From Myxococcus qinghaiensis (GTDB taxonomy: Bacteria; Myxococcota; Myxococcia; Myxococcales; Myxococcaceae), in assembly GCF_024198215.1 (NCBI RefSeq), contig NZ_JAKCFA010000006.1:62001-126000 (forward strand): DNA of 64,000 bases. Direction: 5' to 3'. Each line of letters opens with the position of its first letter. Position 1 is the first letter of the stretch. Position numbers and translations under genes: made by a program. Of the stretch, positions 7,802 through 16,444 are shown piece after piece. Under the pieces are notes generated by a model. The model ran no database searches, had not been told where the DNA came from, and saw only the letters and a list, made by a program, of their open reading frames with translations.

Positions 7802-9133
7802 TCAGGTGGTCAGCGAGAAGGTGATGCGGATGCCGCCCAGCAGGTACTCCTCACCATCCGCCACCTGCCGACGGCTGATGCGGGTGTTGTCGAACCACGT
7901 GCCGTTCGAGGACTTGAGGTCCTCGATGAAGACGTCGTCACCGTCTCGCAGAATCGCCGCGTGCTCGCGGGACACCCTCGCGGACTTCACCATCAGGTCC
8001 GCGCTCGGCCCACGGCCGATGATGAACCGCTCTCGCGCGACGAGCACGGGCTCGCCCTCGTCGAGCTTGACGGTCACCTTCAGCTCAGGCGGTGCCTGGA
8101 CGATGATGGTCTTGTCCGGCCTGACACCAGCACCTGACTTCCGCTCGTCCTTCGCCTGGGTCACCAGTTCGGAGGAATCCTCATCCGCCAGCGCAGGAGC
8201 AGCGGACGCAGCGGCGACCTCGCCGGTGTCCTCGTCCTCGTCCCCCGACGCCTCATCATCGGAGTCGCCCGACGACTCATCCGCGGCCTGGTCGTCGGAG
8301 TCCTCGCCCGAAGCAGCCTCGTCCGAAGCCCTTGCTTCCTCGTCGTCGGAGTCCTCGTCGTCCGCATCAGCCGAGTCGTCGTCCGAGCTCTCGTCGTCGG
8401 AGTCCGCGTCGTCCGAGTCGTCGTCGGAATCCGAGTCCGCGTCATTCGCGTCGTCGTCCGAGGCCTCTTCGTCGGAGTCGTCGTCCGAGTCCTCATCATC
8501 CGAGTCCTCGTCCGAATCCTCCTCGTCCGAGTCGACCTCCGGCTTCGCGTCCACGGGTTCGACCCATTGGTCCGCGTCGCGCACGAGGTCCCGGACTCGA
8601 TCCGCGACCGCCGCTCGCAGCGCCTCCACATCGACTGGCGCCTCCGCGACGACAGCCGCCGTCGACTCCTCCGGCGCCACATCACTCGCGGCAGCCTCAT
8701 CCACCACCGGCGCGCCTTCATGCTCCCCGGTCTTGGACTCGTCCTCCTCCGCATCCGCCAGTTCGACGGGCGCGGGCGCGGGCTTCGGCTCCACCTTCTG
8801 CTCGACGTCGCGGACAAGCTCCCGGACGCGCTCGGCGACCTCGACGCTCGGAGGCGTGCCCTCGCTGGCGGCGGGCTTCGCCTCGACCGGTACCGGCTCC
8901 ACGGGCACGGGGGCGACGACAGCCACCGGCCGAGCCACGGGCGCGGGCGCGGCGACAGCCACCGCATCCGTGAGGCTGATCTGCGTCGGCTGGATGAACC
9001 CGAACTGACGCGCGAGCGAGAAGACCGCCTGGTTGACGAGGACGTCGCGGTCCACGCCCATCTCCCGGCTCATCGTCTCCAGCGCGGTCCAGAGCGGGTC
9101 CGCGATTTCGACCTTTCGAGGAGTCCTGTTCAT
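7802..9133 (-). CDS. FHA-domain protein with RHH-like N-terminus and long acidic linker
   Basis: 443 residues in three parts. Residues ~1-50 ('VEIADPLWTALETMSREMGV...') look like a ribbon-helix-helix or similar short DNA-binding helix pair. Residues ~55-330 are low complexity, including two copies of a 'RVR(E/D)LVRD' helix followed by a run of Asp/Ser/Glu. The last ~100 residues are a good FHA domain: 'FIIGRGPSADLMV', 'VSREHA' and 'SSNGTWFDNTRI' supply the Arg, Ser-His and Asn of the phosphothreonine pocket. It should read phosphothreonine marks made by Ser/Thr kinases, fitting a genome rich in them. Three bases separate it from the upstream thioredoxin-fusion gene, so the two form an operon. 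Confidence 0.85.
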   Translation of the reverse strand: MNRTPRKVEIADPLWTALETMSREMGVDRDVLVNQAVFSLARQFGFIQPTQISLTDAVAVAAPAPVARPVAVVAPVPVEPVPVEAKPAASEGTPPSVEVAERVRELVRDVEQKVEPKPAPAPVELADAEEDESKTGEHEGAPVVDEAAASDVAPEESTAAVVAEAPVDVEALRAAVADRVRDLVRDADQWVEPVDAKPEVDSDEEDSDEDSDDEDSDDDSDEEASDDDANDADSDSDDDSDDADSDDESSDDDSADADDEDSDDEEARASDEAASGEDSDDQAADESSGDSDDEASGDEDEDTGEVAAASAAPALADEDSSELVTQAKDERKSGAGVRPDKTIIVQAPPELKVTVKLDEGEPVLVARERFIIGRGPSADLMVKSARVSREHAAILRDGDDVFIEDLKSSNGTWFDNTRISRRQVADGEEYLLGGIRITFSLTT

Positions 9134-9136
9134 GAC

Positions 9137-11443
9137 TCAGCTCCCCCTCAGGTTGTCCTGCCAGGGAGACACATTGTCGCTGTCAGCCATCCAGTAGAAC
9201 ATCGCCTGCACCTCGCCATATTGCTGCTCGACGATGCCCACCAGGTTGGGGTGGACCTCGTCGATGTCGATTCCCTCGAACTTGAAGCTGGCGGCGCCCG
9301 ATGCCTTCGCGCCCCGGCCACCCGTCACGCGGCGATCCCTCGCGCGCCACAGTCGCTGACTGGCCATGCCCGCCGCGTGGCCGAAGTCCTTCGGCGGCGA
9401 CAACTTCCGAGGCATCGCGAGCTGCGTCTCACCACACGCCCACAGCAGCCACGTCAGCGCGGCCCAGTCCGCGCGAGCCGTGCGCACCAGGTCCGGCAGG
9501 CCCAGCGTCGTCACGGCGAGCGACTCGTCCACGGAGACCGAGTCCTCGCCAATCTCCACTTCATCCTCCGCCAGTTCCACCGGCCCGTCCGGCAGCAGCG
9601 CCGACACGTCCGGCGGCATCCAGGGCATGGACGCGCCCGGCTTGAAGCGCTTGAGGAGCTCCGCGCGGAGCATCTGCAGCCGCGTCGCGTACTTCTGGAT
9701 GACGCGCTGGATGGCCTTGAGCTGCTGCGCGGGCTTCTCCGGCAGGCTGTCGTACGTCGAGTGCGGCGTCTCCTTCGCTGGCCAGAAATCGAACCGGGGA
9801 AAGAGGCAGCGCGCATAGGCCCGCAGGAAGTCCGCCGTGCGAGGCTCCACCTTCGCCAGCCCGTCGGCGTCCAGCAGCGCATGCTCGTCCAGCCCCAGGT
9901 TCAGCAGGATGAGGCCGCGCGTGAACAGGAACGCCGTCTGCGTCGGGTCGAACAGCAGCGCCGCGTTGATGAAGTCCAGCGCCGCCCGAGGCCGGTCCGT
10001 CTGGTCCAGCAGCACCGCGTAGCCCCGCAACAACATGGCCACGTCGCCACCGTGGACCAGCGTCTCCGACATGGCCGCCCACGAGCCCGACGCCTTCTCC
10101 AGCACCTGACCCGCCGTCGCCCGCGCGTTCTCCGGCGTGCGCGGCAGCGCCACTCGCTCCACCCACTCCTTCAGCGGCCCCACCTGCTGGTCGCTCGACG
10201 CCGCGCGGGCCAGCGCCAGGAGGGCCTCGCGGTACTTGCGCGCCGCGATGCACGTGCCCGCGTACTCGTGCCACGCCTCGGCCGACCGGGGCAGGTTGGA
10301 GAAGACCGGCGAGGCCTTCATCTCCTCTTCGCCCTGGGCCACTCCCAGGTCGCGCGTCAGCACCACCTGACGGTCCTTGTCGAACAACGTCCAGGTGCCG
10401 CAGGCGTCGTCGCCCTCGAACCGCCCCTCGTCGAACATCACCCGAGGGTCCAGGTACTCGTCCTTCGCCAGCGAGCGGTAGACGCCATGGCGATTGCCAT
10501 CGACGAACTCGCCCTCCCAGAGCAGCTCACCGTCAGGCGTCCAGAACCGCGCCAGTCCGTGGCGCTCGCCCGCGGCGTTCAGGTGCACGTGGGACCACTG
10601 GTTCAGGTCCTCGCGCAGCTCCGCCTCCACCGGAACCCCGGCGGGACGGTCCGGGTACAGCTCCCCCGTCGACGGCACCACGCGGCGGTCCTCGCCGTCG
10701 AAGTGCTGCACTCCGACGACGCGGCCATGGTCATACGTCATGACCGTCTTGCGCACCTTCTCCGAGACGCCGTTCTCGTGCATGCGCTCGGTGGTGAACT
10801 TGTCCGAGGCGAACCACGTGCGAGGGCCGTGCAGCTCGCCCTTCACGAACTCGCCGTCCTGGGACACCTCGCCGCTCTCGTGGAAGCGCTTGAAGGGACC
10901 GTGCGGCTTGCCGTGTTCGAGCGTGCACTCGTTGCAGAGCGTGCCGTCCGCGCGCCAGTACCGATAGGGCCCGTGGTTGCGGCCCTTGGCGTCCTTGCCT
11001 CCGTGGACCCACTCGCTGTCGCCGTCATCCCATTCCGCGTCGGGATGGACGCCGGGAGGGACGATGCCCTGCTCGGTGAGCTTCTTGTTCTCCTCGGCCT
11101 GACGGGCCACGGCGGCGTCCAGCGTCTTCAGCGACTTGACCAGCATGTCCAGCCGCGCCGGCGACATCGCGCCGCTCGAGCGGTGGACCACGGCGCCGTC
11201 CTTGAACGCCATGAGCGTGGGAATCGACTGAATCTCGAACCGGCCCGACAGCTCCTGCTCCGCTTCGGTGTCGACCTTGCCGAACACGACGTCCGGGTGC
11301 TTCGCCGCGGTGGCCGTATAGGTGGGGGCGAAGGCGCGGCAGGGGCCGCACCACTCCGCCCAGAAGTCCACCAGGACCAGACCCGGCTTGCCAGTCGTCT
11401 GCTCGAAGGTCTCGGCCGTCAAATCGACGGGGTGCTCACTCAC
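9137..11443 (-). CDS. Thioredoxin-MORN-TPR fusion protein
   Basis: 768 residues from GTG 11443, which has GAGG at proper spacing; an ATG upstream would add residues before the thioredoxin fold. Residues ~1-110 are a canonical thioredoxin with 'VDFWAEWCGPC' and the cis-Pro loop 'QSIPTLMAFKDG'. Residues ~150-400 carry YwqK/MORN-like beta repeats ('GRNHGPYRYWRADGTL', 'GKPHGPFKRFHESGEV', 'GERHGLARFWTPDGELL', 'GNRHGVYR'). Residues ~400-600 look like helical TPR-type repeats ('WHEYAGTCIAARKYREALLALARAA', 'PRAALDFINAALLFDPTQTAFLFTRG'). There is no signal peptide, so it is cytoplasmic. It is encoded just before the FHA protein. The thioredoxin part should be redox-active; the role of the rest is unknown. 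Confidence 0.85.
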   Translation of the reverse strand: MSEHPVDLTAETFEQTTGKPGLVLVDFWAEWCGPCRAFAPTYTATAAKHPDVVFGKVDTEAEQELSGRFEIQSIPTLMAFKDGAVVHRSSGAMSPARLDMLVKSLKTLDAAVARQAEENKKLTEQGIVPPGVHPDAEWDDGDSEWVHGGKDAKGRNHGPYRYWRADGTLCNECTLEHGKPHGPFKRFHESGEVSQDGEFVKGELHGPRTWFASDKFTTERMHENGVSEKVRKTVMTYDHGRVVGVQHFDGEDRRVVPSTGELYPDRPAGVPVEAELREDLNQWSHVHLNAAGERHGLARFWTPDGELLWEGEFVDGNRHGVYRSLAKDEYLDPRVMFDEGRFEGDDACGTWTLFDKDRQVVLTRDLGVAQGEEEMKASPVFSNLPRSAEAWHEYAGTCIAARKYREALLALARAASSDQQVGPLKEWVERVALPRTPENARATAGQVLEKASGSWAAMSETLVHGGDVAMLLRGYAVLLDQTDRPRAALDFINAALLFDPTQTAFLFTRGLILLNLGLDEHALLDADGLAKVEPRTADFLRAYARCLFPRFDFWPAKETPHSTYDSLPEKPAQQLKAIQRVIQKYATRLQMLRAELLKRFKPGASMPWMPPDVSALLPDGPVELAEDEVEIGEDSVSVDESLAVTTLGLPDLVRTARADWAALTWLLWACGETQLAMPRKLSPPKDFGHAAGMASQRLWRARDRRVTGGRGAKASGAASFKFEGIDIDEVHPNLVGIVEQQYGEVQAMFYWMADSDNVSPWQDNLRGS

Positions 11444-11565
11444 GATGGTGCCTCGGAATGCGAATGGAAGTCGGCTGCTTGTAGTCAAACCCATTGCCTT
11501 GCGCCAGCGACGGTTGCCCCTCCCACGCTCGCATCCGGTTCTTCGAAATCGAGACGAAGCCCCTT

Positions 11566-12483
11566 ATGCTGCGAACCGTGCGCCCGTCCTTTTCCAGTCT
11601 CGCGCTGGCTGTCCTCCTCGCGCTCGCTCCCTCCACGCAAGCCCTGGCGCAGTCCGCCAAGGATGCCCCCCGTCTGAATGAGCTGCGGTTCGACTGGGCT
11701 CGAGATGGCGTCATCACCGGCTCGGCCGCCGTGCTCTGGATTTCGAGCGAGGCCTTCTTCAAGAGCGACCTGGCGCCGGCGACGTGCCGCTGGTGCGACC
11801 GGGCACCGGATGGGACGGACACCCTCAACCGCGTGGACCGCTGGGGCCGGGGCCTCGCGGGAGACACGGAGGCCTCGCGACACCGGGCGGGGACGTGGAG
11901 CAACATCCTGGGCTTCGGCGTCCTGCCTGTCGGAGTGATGGGCCTCCAGTTCGCGATGGGGCGCGCGTCGGACAGCCCGGACCGGTTCTTCGCCCAGGAC
12001 GCGACCATCATCCTGGAGAGCGCCATGCTGGCGACGCTGGCGAACCAGACGGTGAAGTTCCTCGCCGGTCGCGAGCGCCCCTTCGTCCACGTGCTGCCGG
12101 AGGACCAGAAGGGCCTCACCGAACACCCGAGCGACAACAACCTGTCGTTCTATAGCGGACACACCAACCTCGCCTTTTCGCTGGTGGTGTCCGCCGGCAC
12201 GGTGGCCGCGCTGCGCGGGTACGAGCATCAGGGGTGGATCTGGGCGGTGGGGATACCGCTGGCGACGTCCGTGGGCCTGCTGCGCATGGGCGCGGACAAG
12301 CACTACCTCACCGACGTGGCCACCGGGGCCGTGCTGGGCGCGGCCTTCGGGGTGGCGGTGCCCCTGCTGCTGCACGGGCGCACCGGCACCGTGGAGGCCG
12401 ATGCCTCTCGCAAATCTTCGTCCGCCGCCCGGTTGATGCCCGTCGCCGGCGCGCGCATGGCTGGCATCTCGGGCATCTTCTGA
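11566..12483 (+). CDS. PAP2-family (type 2 phosphatidic acid phosphatase) protein
   Basis: 305 residues from ATG 11566, which opens a signal peptide ('SLALAVLLALAPSTQALAQ'). All three PAP2 catalytic motifs are present: KFLAGRERP (KX6RP), 'FYSGHTNLAF' (SGH, usually PSGH) and RMGADKHYLTD (SRX5HX3D type). It therefore probably dephosphorylates lipid phosphates (phosphatidate or undecaprenyl pyrophosphate-like) at the periplasmic face. Several hydrophobic stretches surround the motifs. The stop overlaps the likely CTG start of the downstream lipoprotein, suggesting an operon, and the gene is divergent from the thioredoxin fusion. Confidence 0.88.
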   Translation: MLRTVRPSFSSLALAVLLALAPSTQALAQSAKDAPRLNELRFDWARDGVITGSAAVLWISSEAFFKSDLAPATCRWCDRAPDGTDTLNRVDRWGRGLAGDTEASRHRAGTWSNILGFGVLPVGVMGLQFAMGRASDSPDRFFAQDATIILESAMLATLANQTVKFLAGRERPFVHVLPEDQKGLTEHPSDNNLSFYSGHTNLAFSLVVSAGTVAALRGYEHQGWIWAVGIPLATSVGLLRMGADKHYLTDVATGAVLGAAFGVAVPLLLHGRTGTVEADASRKSSSAARLMPVAGARMAGISGIF

Positions 12484-13724
12484 GTCCCGTTGCCCCAGAG
12501 GGACGGCCCCGCGCCCAAGCTACTCGCCTCGCGTGGCTCGGAGGCCTGGCCGCGCTGCTGCTCGTGACGGGCTGTCAGTCCGCGCGACAGTTCGCGCCCA
12601 CCTACCTGTTGGTCCCTCCGGAGCCGGTGGCGGTGACGCCGCCCCTCTGGGGCACGCTCGAAATGGGGCCGTGGAACGTGGGCCTGCGCCTGCGGCCCAT
12701 CCCTCCGGACACGGCGGACGCGTCGCCGCTCCAGCTCACCCTCTGGTATCCCGCGCGCGGCGGAGACCCGGCGCTCCGCGTGCACTACAGAGACTACGTG
12801 GGACTCAGCAGCACCGAGGAGCATCCCGAGGCCACGGGCGACGCGCGCCTCGCGAACGACGCGGTGACGCAGTACGAGCAAGGCCTCATCGACCACGGCG
12901 TTCCCGAGGAGAGCACCAGCGCCTGGCTCGACTCGCTCATGGCCGCCGTGCCGGATGCGCCGCCCGCGCCAGGCCGCTTCCCGCTCGTGTTGATGGTCCA
13001 GGGGAGAGACCAGTCCGCCCATCATCAGGCCGTGCTGGCCGAGTACCTGGCGAGCCACGGCTACGTCGTGGCGACCACACCGTCGACGACACGTCGCGCG
13101 CCACCGGGGCCGGACCTGGACGTGCTCGCCACCGCGCGGGCCCAGGCGCACGCGCTGGAGCGGGTGCTGCGCTTCCTCCAGTCGGACAGCCGCATCGATG
13201 CGTCACGCGTGGCGGTGGTGGGACACAGCCTGGGTGCTCGCGCCGCGTTCCTCTTCGTGCTCGCGCATCCCGAGTCCGCCGCCCTGGTGAGCCTGGACGG
13301 AGGGCTCGCGAATCACACGGGCAAGGACTGGCTGACGGGCCTGCCGGAGTTCCATGCGGACAACTACCGCGTCCCGCTGCTCCACGTGTACCAGGAGGGG
13401 GATGCCGCGATGGTGCCCGACTTCGGGTTGCTGGAGTCACTGCGTGGCGCGGAGCGGTGGCGGCTTCGAATCACGGGGATGCGCCACCTGGACTTCACCA
13501 GCGTGGGCGCGGCCTCGGTGCTGACCCCGGGCCTCGCACCCGCGGGGGCCGCCGAGGACATCGCCCGGGGCTGGGCCACGATGGCGAGTGCCACCCGTGG
13601 GTTCCTCGATGCGAACGTGCGACGCAGGCCCATCATCCCCGGCGCCCCGCCGCCTCCGCCGAGCCCGCTCGCGGCGCCGGATGCGCAGTGGTCGCTCACG
13701 CACTGGGACGTGGGACAGCCCTGA
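12480..13724 (+). CDS. Lipoprotein of the alpha/beta-hydrolase fold, noncanonical start
   Basis: A lipoprotein signal ends 'LAALLLVTGC', followed by a dienelactone-hydrolase/PAF-acetylhydrolase-like body: 'FPLVLMVQGRDQ' strand, nucleophile elbow 'VAVVGHSLGARAAF' (Ser), acid strand 'LLHVYQEGD' and 'GMRHLDF' (His). The frame has no ATG, GTG or TTG between the PAP2 stop and the lipobox; the only in-frame canonical start is at 12234, deep inside the PAP2 gene. CTG 12480 overlaps the PAP2 stop (CTGA), would place a normal n-region before the hydrophobic stretch, and is the start I favour. A sequencing error is the alternative. The hydrolase assignment is firm; substrate unknown. Confidence 0.7.
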   Translation: MSPVAPEGRPRAQATRLAWLGGLAALLLVTGCQSARQFAPTYLLVPPEPVAVTPPLWGTLEMGPWNVGLRLRPIPPDTADASPLQLTLWYPARGGDPALRVHYRDYVGLSSTEEHPEATGDARLANDAVTQYEQGLIDHGVPEESTSAWLDSLMAAVPDAPPAPGRFPLVLMVQGRDQSAHHQAVLAEYLASHGYVVATTPSTTRRAPPGPDLDVLATARAQAHALERVLRFLQSDSRIDASRVAVVGHSLGARAAFLFVLAHPESAALVSLDGGLANHTGKDWLTGLPEFHADNYRVPLLHVYQEGDAAMVPDFGLLESLRGAERWRLRITGMRHLDFTSVGAASVLTPGLAPAGAAEDIARGWATMASATRGFLDANVRRRPIIPGAPPPPPSPLAAPDAQWSLTHWDVGQP

Positions 13725-13730
13725 GCGGCG

Positions 13731-14648
13731 CTACATCACTCCAACGGGAGCGTCATCGCCGTTGGACTCGCTCTCCACGGGAATGGGCGGCAGCGCCGAC
13801 ATGTCCCAGCGCTGGCCTGCTTCCCATGACACCTGGCCGGAGGTGCCCCACCCGACGCGCTGGACGGTGGTGCCCTCGTACTCCAGCCAGAAGACCGACT
13901 CTTCCGGGCGGGTGGCCTGGTCCAGACAGGCGATGCGCGTCGCCGGCCGCCCGACGCCCTCCAGCGTCACCGCGAAGGACTTGTGCGAGTGGCCACACAG
14001 CAGCCACTTCGGCTGCACCGTGTCCACCAGGCGCCGCGTCACGGCGTTCCCAATCCAGTACGAAGGCAGGGGCCTGGGGGGCGTGGGGTTCTCCTCCCGG
14101 GCGCGCTGGACGATGCCTCGGGGCCACTCGTGGACGAGCATCAGGTCCACGTCCCGCATCGCCATCACCCGCTCCACCTCCGCCGCGCGGAAGTACCCCG
14201 CCTGCTTCATGAGGTCCTGGGTGATGGGGCGCTTCAGGGGCTGGTCGATGAAGCGCGGCGCGTGGATGCCGGAGAGGTAAGCCACGCGGAGCCCACATAA
14301 CTCCCGCAGGCCGGCGCGCCCCAGATAGGAGACGCCCGGCGCCAGCTCGCCTCCGTCCAGGAAGTCGTGCAGCGCCTCGAAGTCCTCGTTGTTGCCGCCG
14401 ATGAAGTACAGCGGTCGCTTCACGAGACGCAGGCCGTCCGCGTACTCGGCGAACTCCGCGGGCATGGTCCGCTTGGCGGCCTTGCGGCGATGGTCATCCG
14501 CGCGGCGGAACGCCTCCACGTCTCCCACCGCCAGCACCATTCCCACGCGCCGCCCACGCGACTCCTCCAGCGCGTCCAACCACGTCTCCACGCGGTGGAA
14601 GCGACCGTGGACATCACCCAGGGCAGCAACCAAGAGGGTCTCCGGCAT
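13731..14648 (-). CDS. Dbr1/CwfJ-like metallophosphoesterase
   Basis: 305 residues from ATG 14648; an upstream ATG extension looks non-coding. All calcineurin-like motifs are visible: 'ALGDVHGR' at residues 9-16, 'GDVEAF' near 41, 'GGNNED' near 83, 'HEWP' near 178 and 'CGHSH' near 221. The order, spacing and especially 'HxWP' resemble the lariat-debranching (Dbr1) subgroup rather than bacterial UDP-diacylglucosamine hydrolases or Ap4A phosphatases. The metal site appears complete. The substrate is unknown; a nucleic acid 2'-5' linkage is only suggested by family resemblance. It is convergent with the lipoprotein gene six bases away. Confidence 0.8.
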   Translation of the reverse strand: MPETLLVAALGDVHGRFHRVETWLDALEESRGRRVGMVLAVGDVEAFRRADDHRRKAAKRTMPAEFAEYADGLRLVKRPLYFIGGNNEDFEALHDFLDGGELAPGVSYLGRAGLRELCGLRVAYLSGIHAPRFIDQPLKRPITQDLMKQAGYFRAAEVERVMAMRDVDLMLVHEWPRGIVQRAREENPTPPRPLPSYWIGNAVTRRLVDTVQPKWLLCGHSHKSFAVTLEGVGRPATRIACLDQATRPEESVFWLEYEGTTVQRVGWGTSGQVSWEAGQRWDMSALPPIPVESESNGDDAPVGVM

Positions 14649-15001
14649 CGCGCCCGAAAGGGTGCACCCGCTCACCCACCCTGTCGAGTCATCCGTGCCC
14701 CAGGGGACCGACCGCTGACAGAAAACCCACACTTCAGGGCGCGTGCCCCCCGTGAGCCCTACCTCCGGCCCGGGGCTCAATCACAGACAGATACAATGTT
14801 TCACGCACCCTTTCACCCGGTAGACGTGGCCCGGAGAATTAGTGGCTCAATTTTCCTCCAAGAAGCCACAACCCACTGGATTCACTGATTTTCTCCATTC
14901 CTCCGGGGGATTGGGGGCGTCGTGAGAAACCTCACGGACACACGAAACAATTATTCGCACTCTATCGACAAACATTCCAAACACTCTCAGCGGAGCACGA
15001 A
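14649..15001. other. AT-richer divergent intergenic region
   Basis: 353 bases without a convincing gene. Bases ~14780-15001 are clearly less GC-rich than the surroundings and must hold the promoter of the LysM-C39 gene; GGAG lies six bases before its ATG. A perfect CGTGAG-AAAC-CTCACG inverted repeat (14921-14936) and a weaker GTGGCT/AGCCAC pair (14842-14869) are possible operator or hairpin elements. I see no confident -35/-10 pair. Confidence 0.4.
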
Positions 15002-16363
15002 ATGACCATCCGTTCCCTCCTTCACCCTGTTGCCGCGCGTCCCGTGCGGAAGCCGTCCCACGACACGTCGACTGCGTCCGGAAGGGCGCCCGCCGGACAC
15101 CCCGCGCCGAGGCATCGCATGGATTCCTTCGATGCCCGGGGGCCGGCGCCGCGCAAGACGGAGGACCTGAAGCACCTCGCGCGCACCGTGGGCCCGGAGC
15201 TCCGCGAGGCCGCCGAGCGGGCACGACGCGACGAGAAGCTCGAAGATATGGGCGCGGCGGTGCGAGCCAGGCTGCTCCTGGGCGCGGCGGGAAGCGGGAA
15301 GCTCGACGACCTCAAGAGCTCGCTCCAGCAGCACGCGCTTCGCGAGGCGCTCAGCGATGCGGGAGGCGAGAAGCTCAAGGCCCTTGAGACCGCGCTCCAG
15401 CGGCACGCACTTCGCGAGTCACTCGGCGATGCGGCGGCGGGAGGGAAGCTTGAAGAGCTCAAGACCGCGCTCCAGCAGCGCGAGTTGCAAGCGGTGGGCA
15501 CTCGCGTGGCCGAGGCGCTGCGAAACAACCTGGAGTCCTCCGCTCCCGAGGCGCAGACCACCGACTGGCAGGTACAGCCCGGCGACACCGTGGGCGACAT
15601 CTCGTGGAGCCTGATGCAGCAAGGCGTGCCGGGCCCGGTCGAGGACATCGCCCGGCAGATCGTCGAGCTCAATGGCCTGGAGAATCCGGACCTCATCCAC
15701 GCTGGCAGCACGCTCCAGGTCCCCGCGCCTCCGACGAGCCCCGAGGGTGTCCCCGCTCCCGGCGTCCCCCCACAGGACTCCGCTCCGACTCCCGGCTCCA
15801 CTCCCCAGTCCCCCGCCACGCCGGGCGAGCGCTACCCCGTGCCGTACATCAATCAAATCAACTCCGAGGGCGCCGAGGACGACTGGAACCGCTTCTCCAA
15901 CTGCGGCCCCACCACGATGGCGATGATTCTCAAGGGCTTCGGGCTCGGCGCCGGCATGTCCGACGGCGCCTTCATCAACCAGCTCGCCAACTCCATCGGC
16001 ATGGGCGCGGAAGGCACCGGCTACGTCGGCATCGAACAGATGGCGGCGAACCAGGGCCTCACCTCCGAGACTCGCGCCGGCTCCGATACGGCGTGGATTC
16101 AGCAGCAGCTCGAAGCCGGCAACCTCGTCGCCGTCAACGGCGAGAGCAGCGTCATGCTCGCCAACGAGCAGCCGCCCAACGCCTCCGGCAACTTCTCCGG
16201 CGGCCACTGGATTGCCGTGACGGGCATGACGCCCGAGGGCAACTTCATCGTCCACGACCCGTCCAGCACCTGCCGCGTGCTGACTCCGGACCAGCTCTCA
16301 CGCTTCCTCGCCGAGCACCACGCCGGCGGCTTCGCCACGGCCATCCGCCCGCCCCAGGGATGA
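15002..16363 (+). CDS. LysM plus C39-like cysteine peptidase protein
   Basis: 453 residues. Residues 1-90 are Pro/Arg-rich and disordered with no signal peptide. About residues 96-172 hold three ~25-residue helical repeats ('GKLDDLKSSLQQHALREAL', 'EKLKALETALQRHALRESL', 'GKLEELKTALQQRELQAV'). Residues ~188-240 are a LysM peptidoglycan-binding domain ('WQVQPGDTVGDIS' ... 'IHAGSTLQVP'). The C-terminal ~170 residues are a C39-like papain fold with 'SNCGPTTMAM' (Cys301), 'SGGHWIAVTG' (His402) and 'FIVHDP' (Asp), the expected triad. It probably acts on peptide bonds in or near the cell wall. How it leaves the cytoplasm without a signal is unclear. It is transcribed alone behind an AT-rich leader. 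Confidence 0.82.
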   Translation: MTIRSLLHPVAARPVRKPSHDTSTASGRAPAGHPAPRHRMDSFDARGPAPRKTEDLKHLARTVGPELREAAERARRDEKLEDMGAAVRARLLLGAAGSGKLDDLKSSLQQHALREALSDAGGEKLKALETALQRHALRESLGDAAAGGKLEELKTALQQRELQAVGTRVAEALRNNLESSAPEAQTTDWQVQPGDTVGDISWSLMQQGVPGPVEDIARQIVELNGLENPDLIHAGSTLQVPAPPTSPEGVPAPGVPPQDSAPTPGSTPQSPATPGERYPVPYINQINSEGAEDDWNRFSNCGPTTMAMILKGFGLGAGMSDGAFINQLANSIGMGAEGTGYVGIEQMAANQGLTSETRAGSDTAWIQQQLEAGNLVAVNGESSVMLANEQPPNASGNFSGGHWIAVTGMTPEGNFIVHDPSSTCRVLTPDQLSRFLAEHHAGGFATAIRPPQG

Positions 16364-16444
16364 CTCGACGCGGTACGTCGTCCACCCGGTCCACCACCGC
16401 TCAGTCCCTGGCTCTCGCGCCTCGGACTGGAACAGGAGCCAGCG

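Noticed and set aside
8200..8540. Dense short repeats that could look like a CRISPR array or satellite
   Set aside because: The period is codon-based (GAC/GAG/TCC) and lies within an acidic coding tract with no unique spacers.
8567..11677. A 1036-codon open frame on the plus strand opposite the thioredoxin fusion and FHA genes
   Set aside because: Reads as His/Arg/Leu-rich low-complexity sequence with no domain, typical of the strand opposite GC-rich genes; the minus strand encodes recognisable domains.
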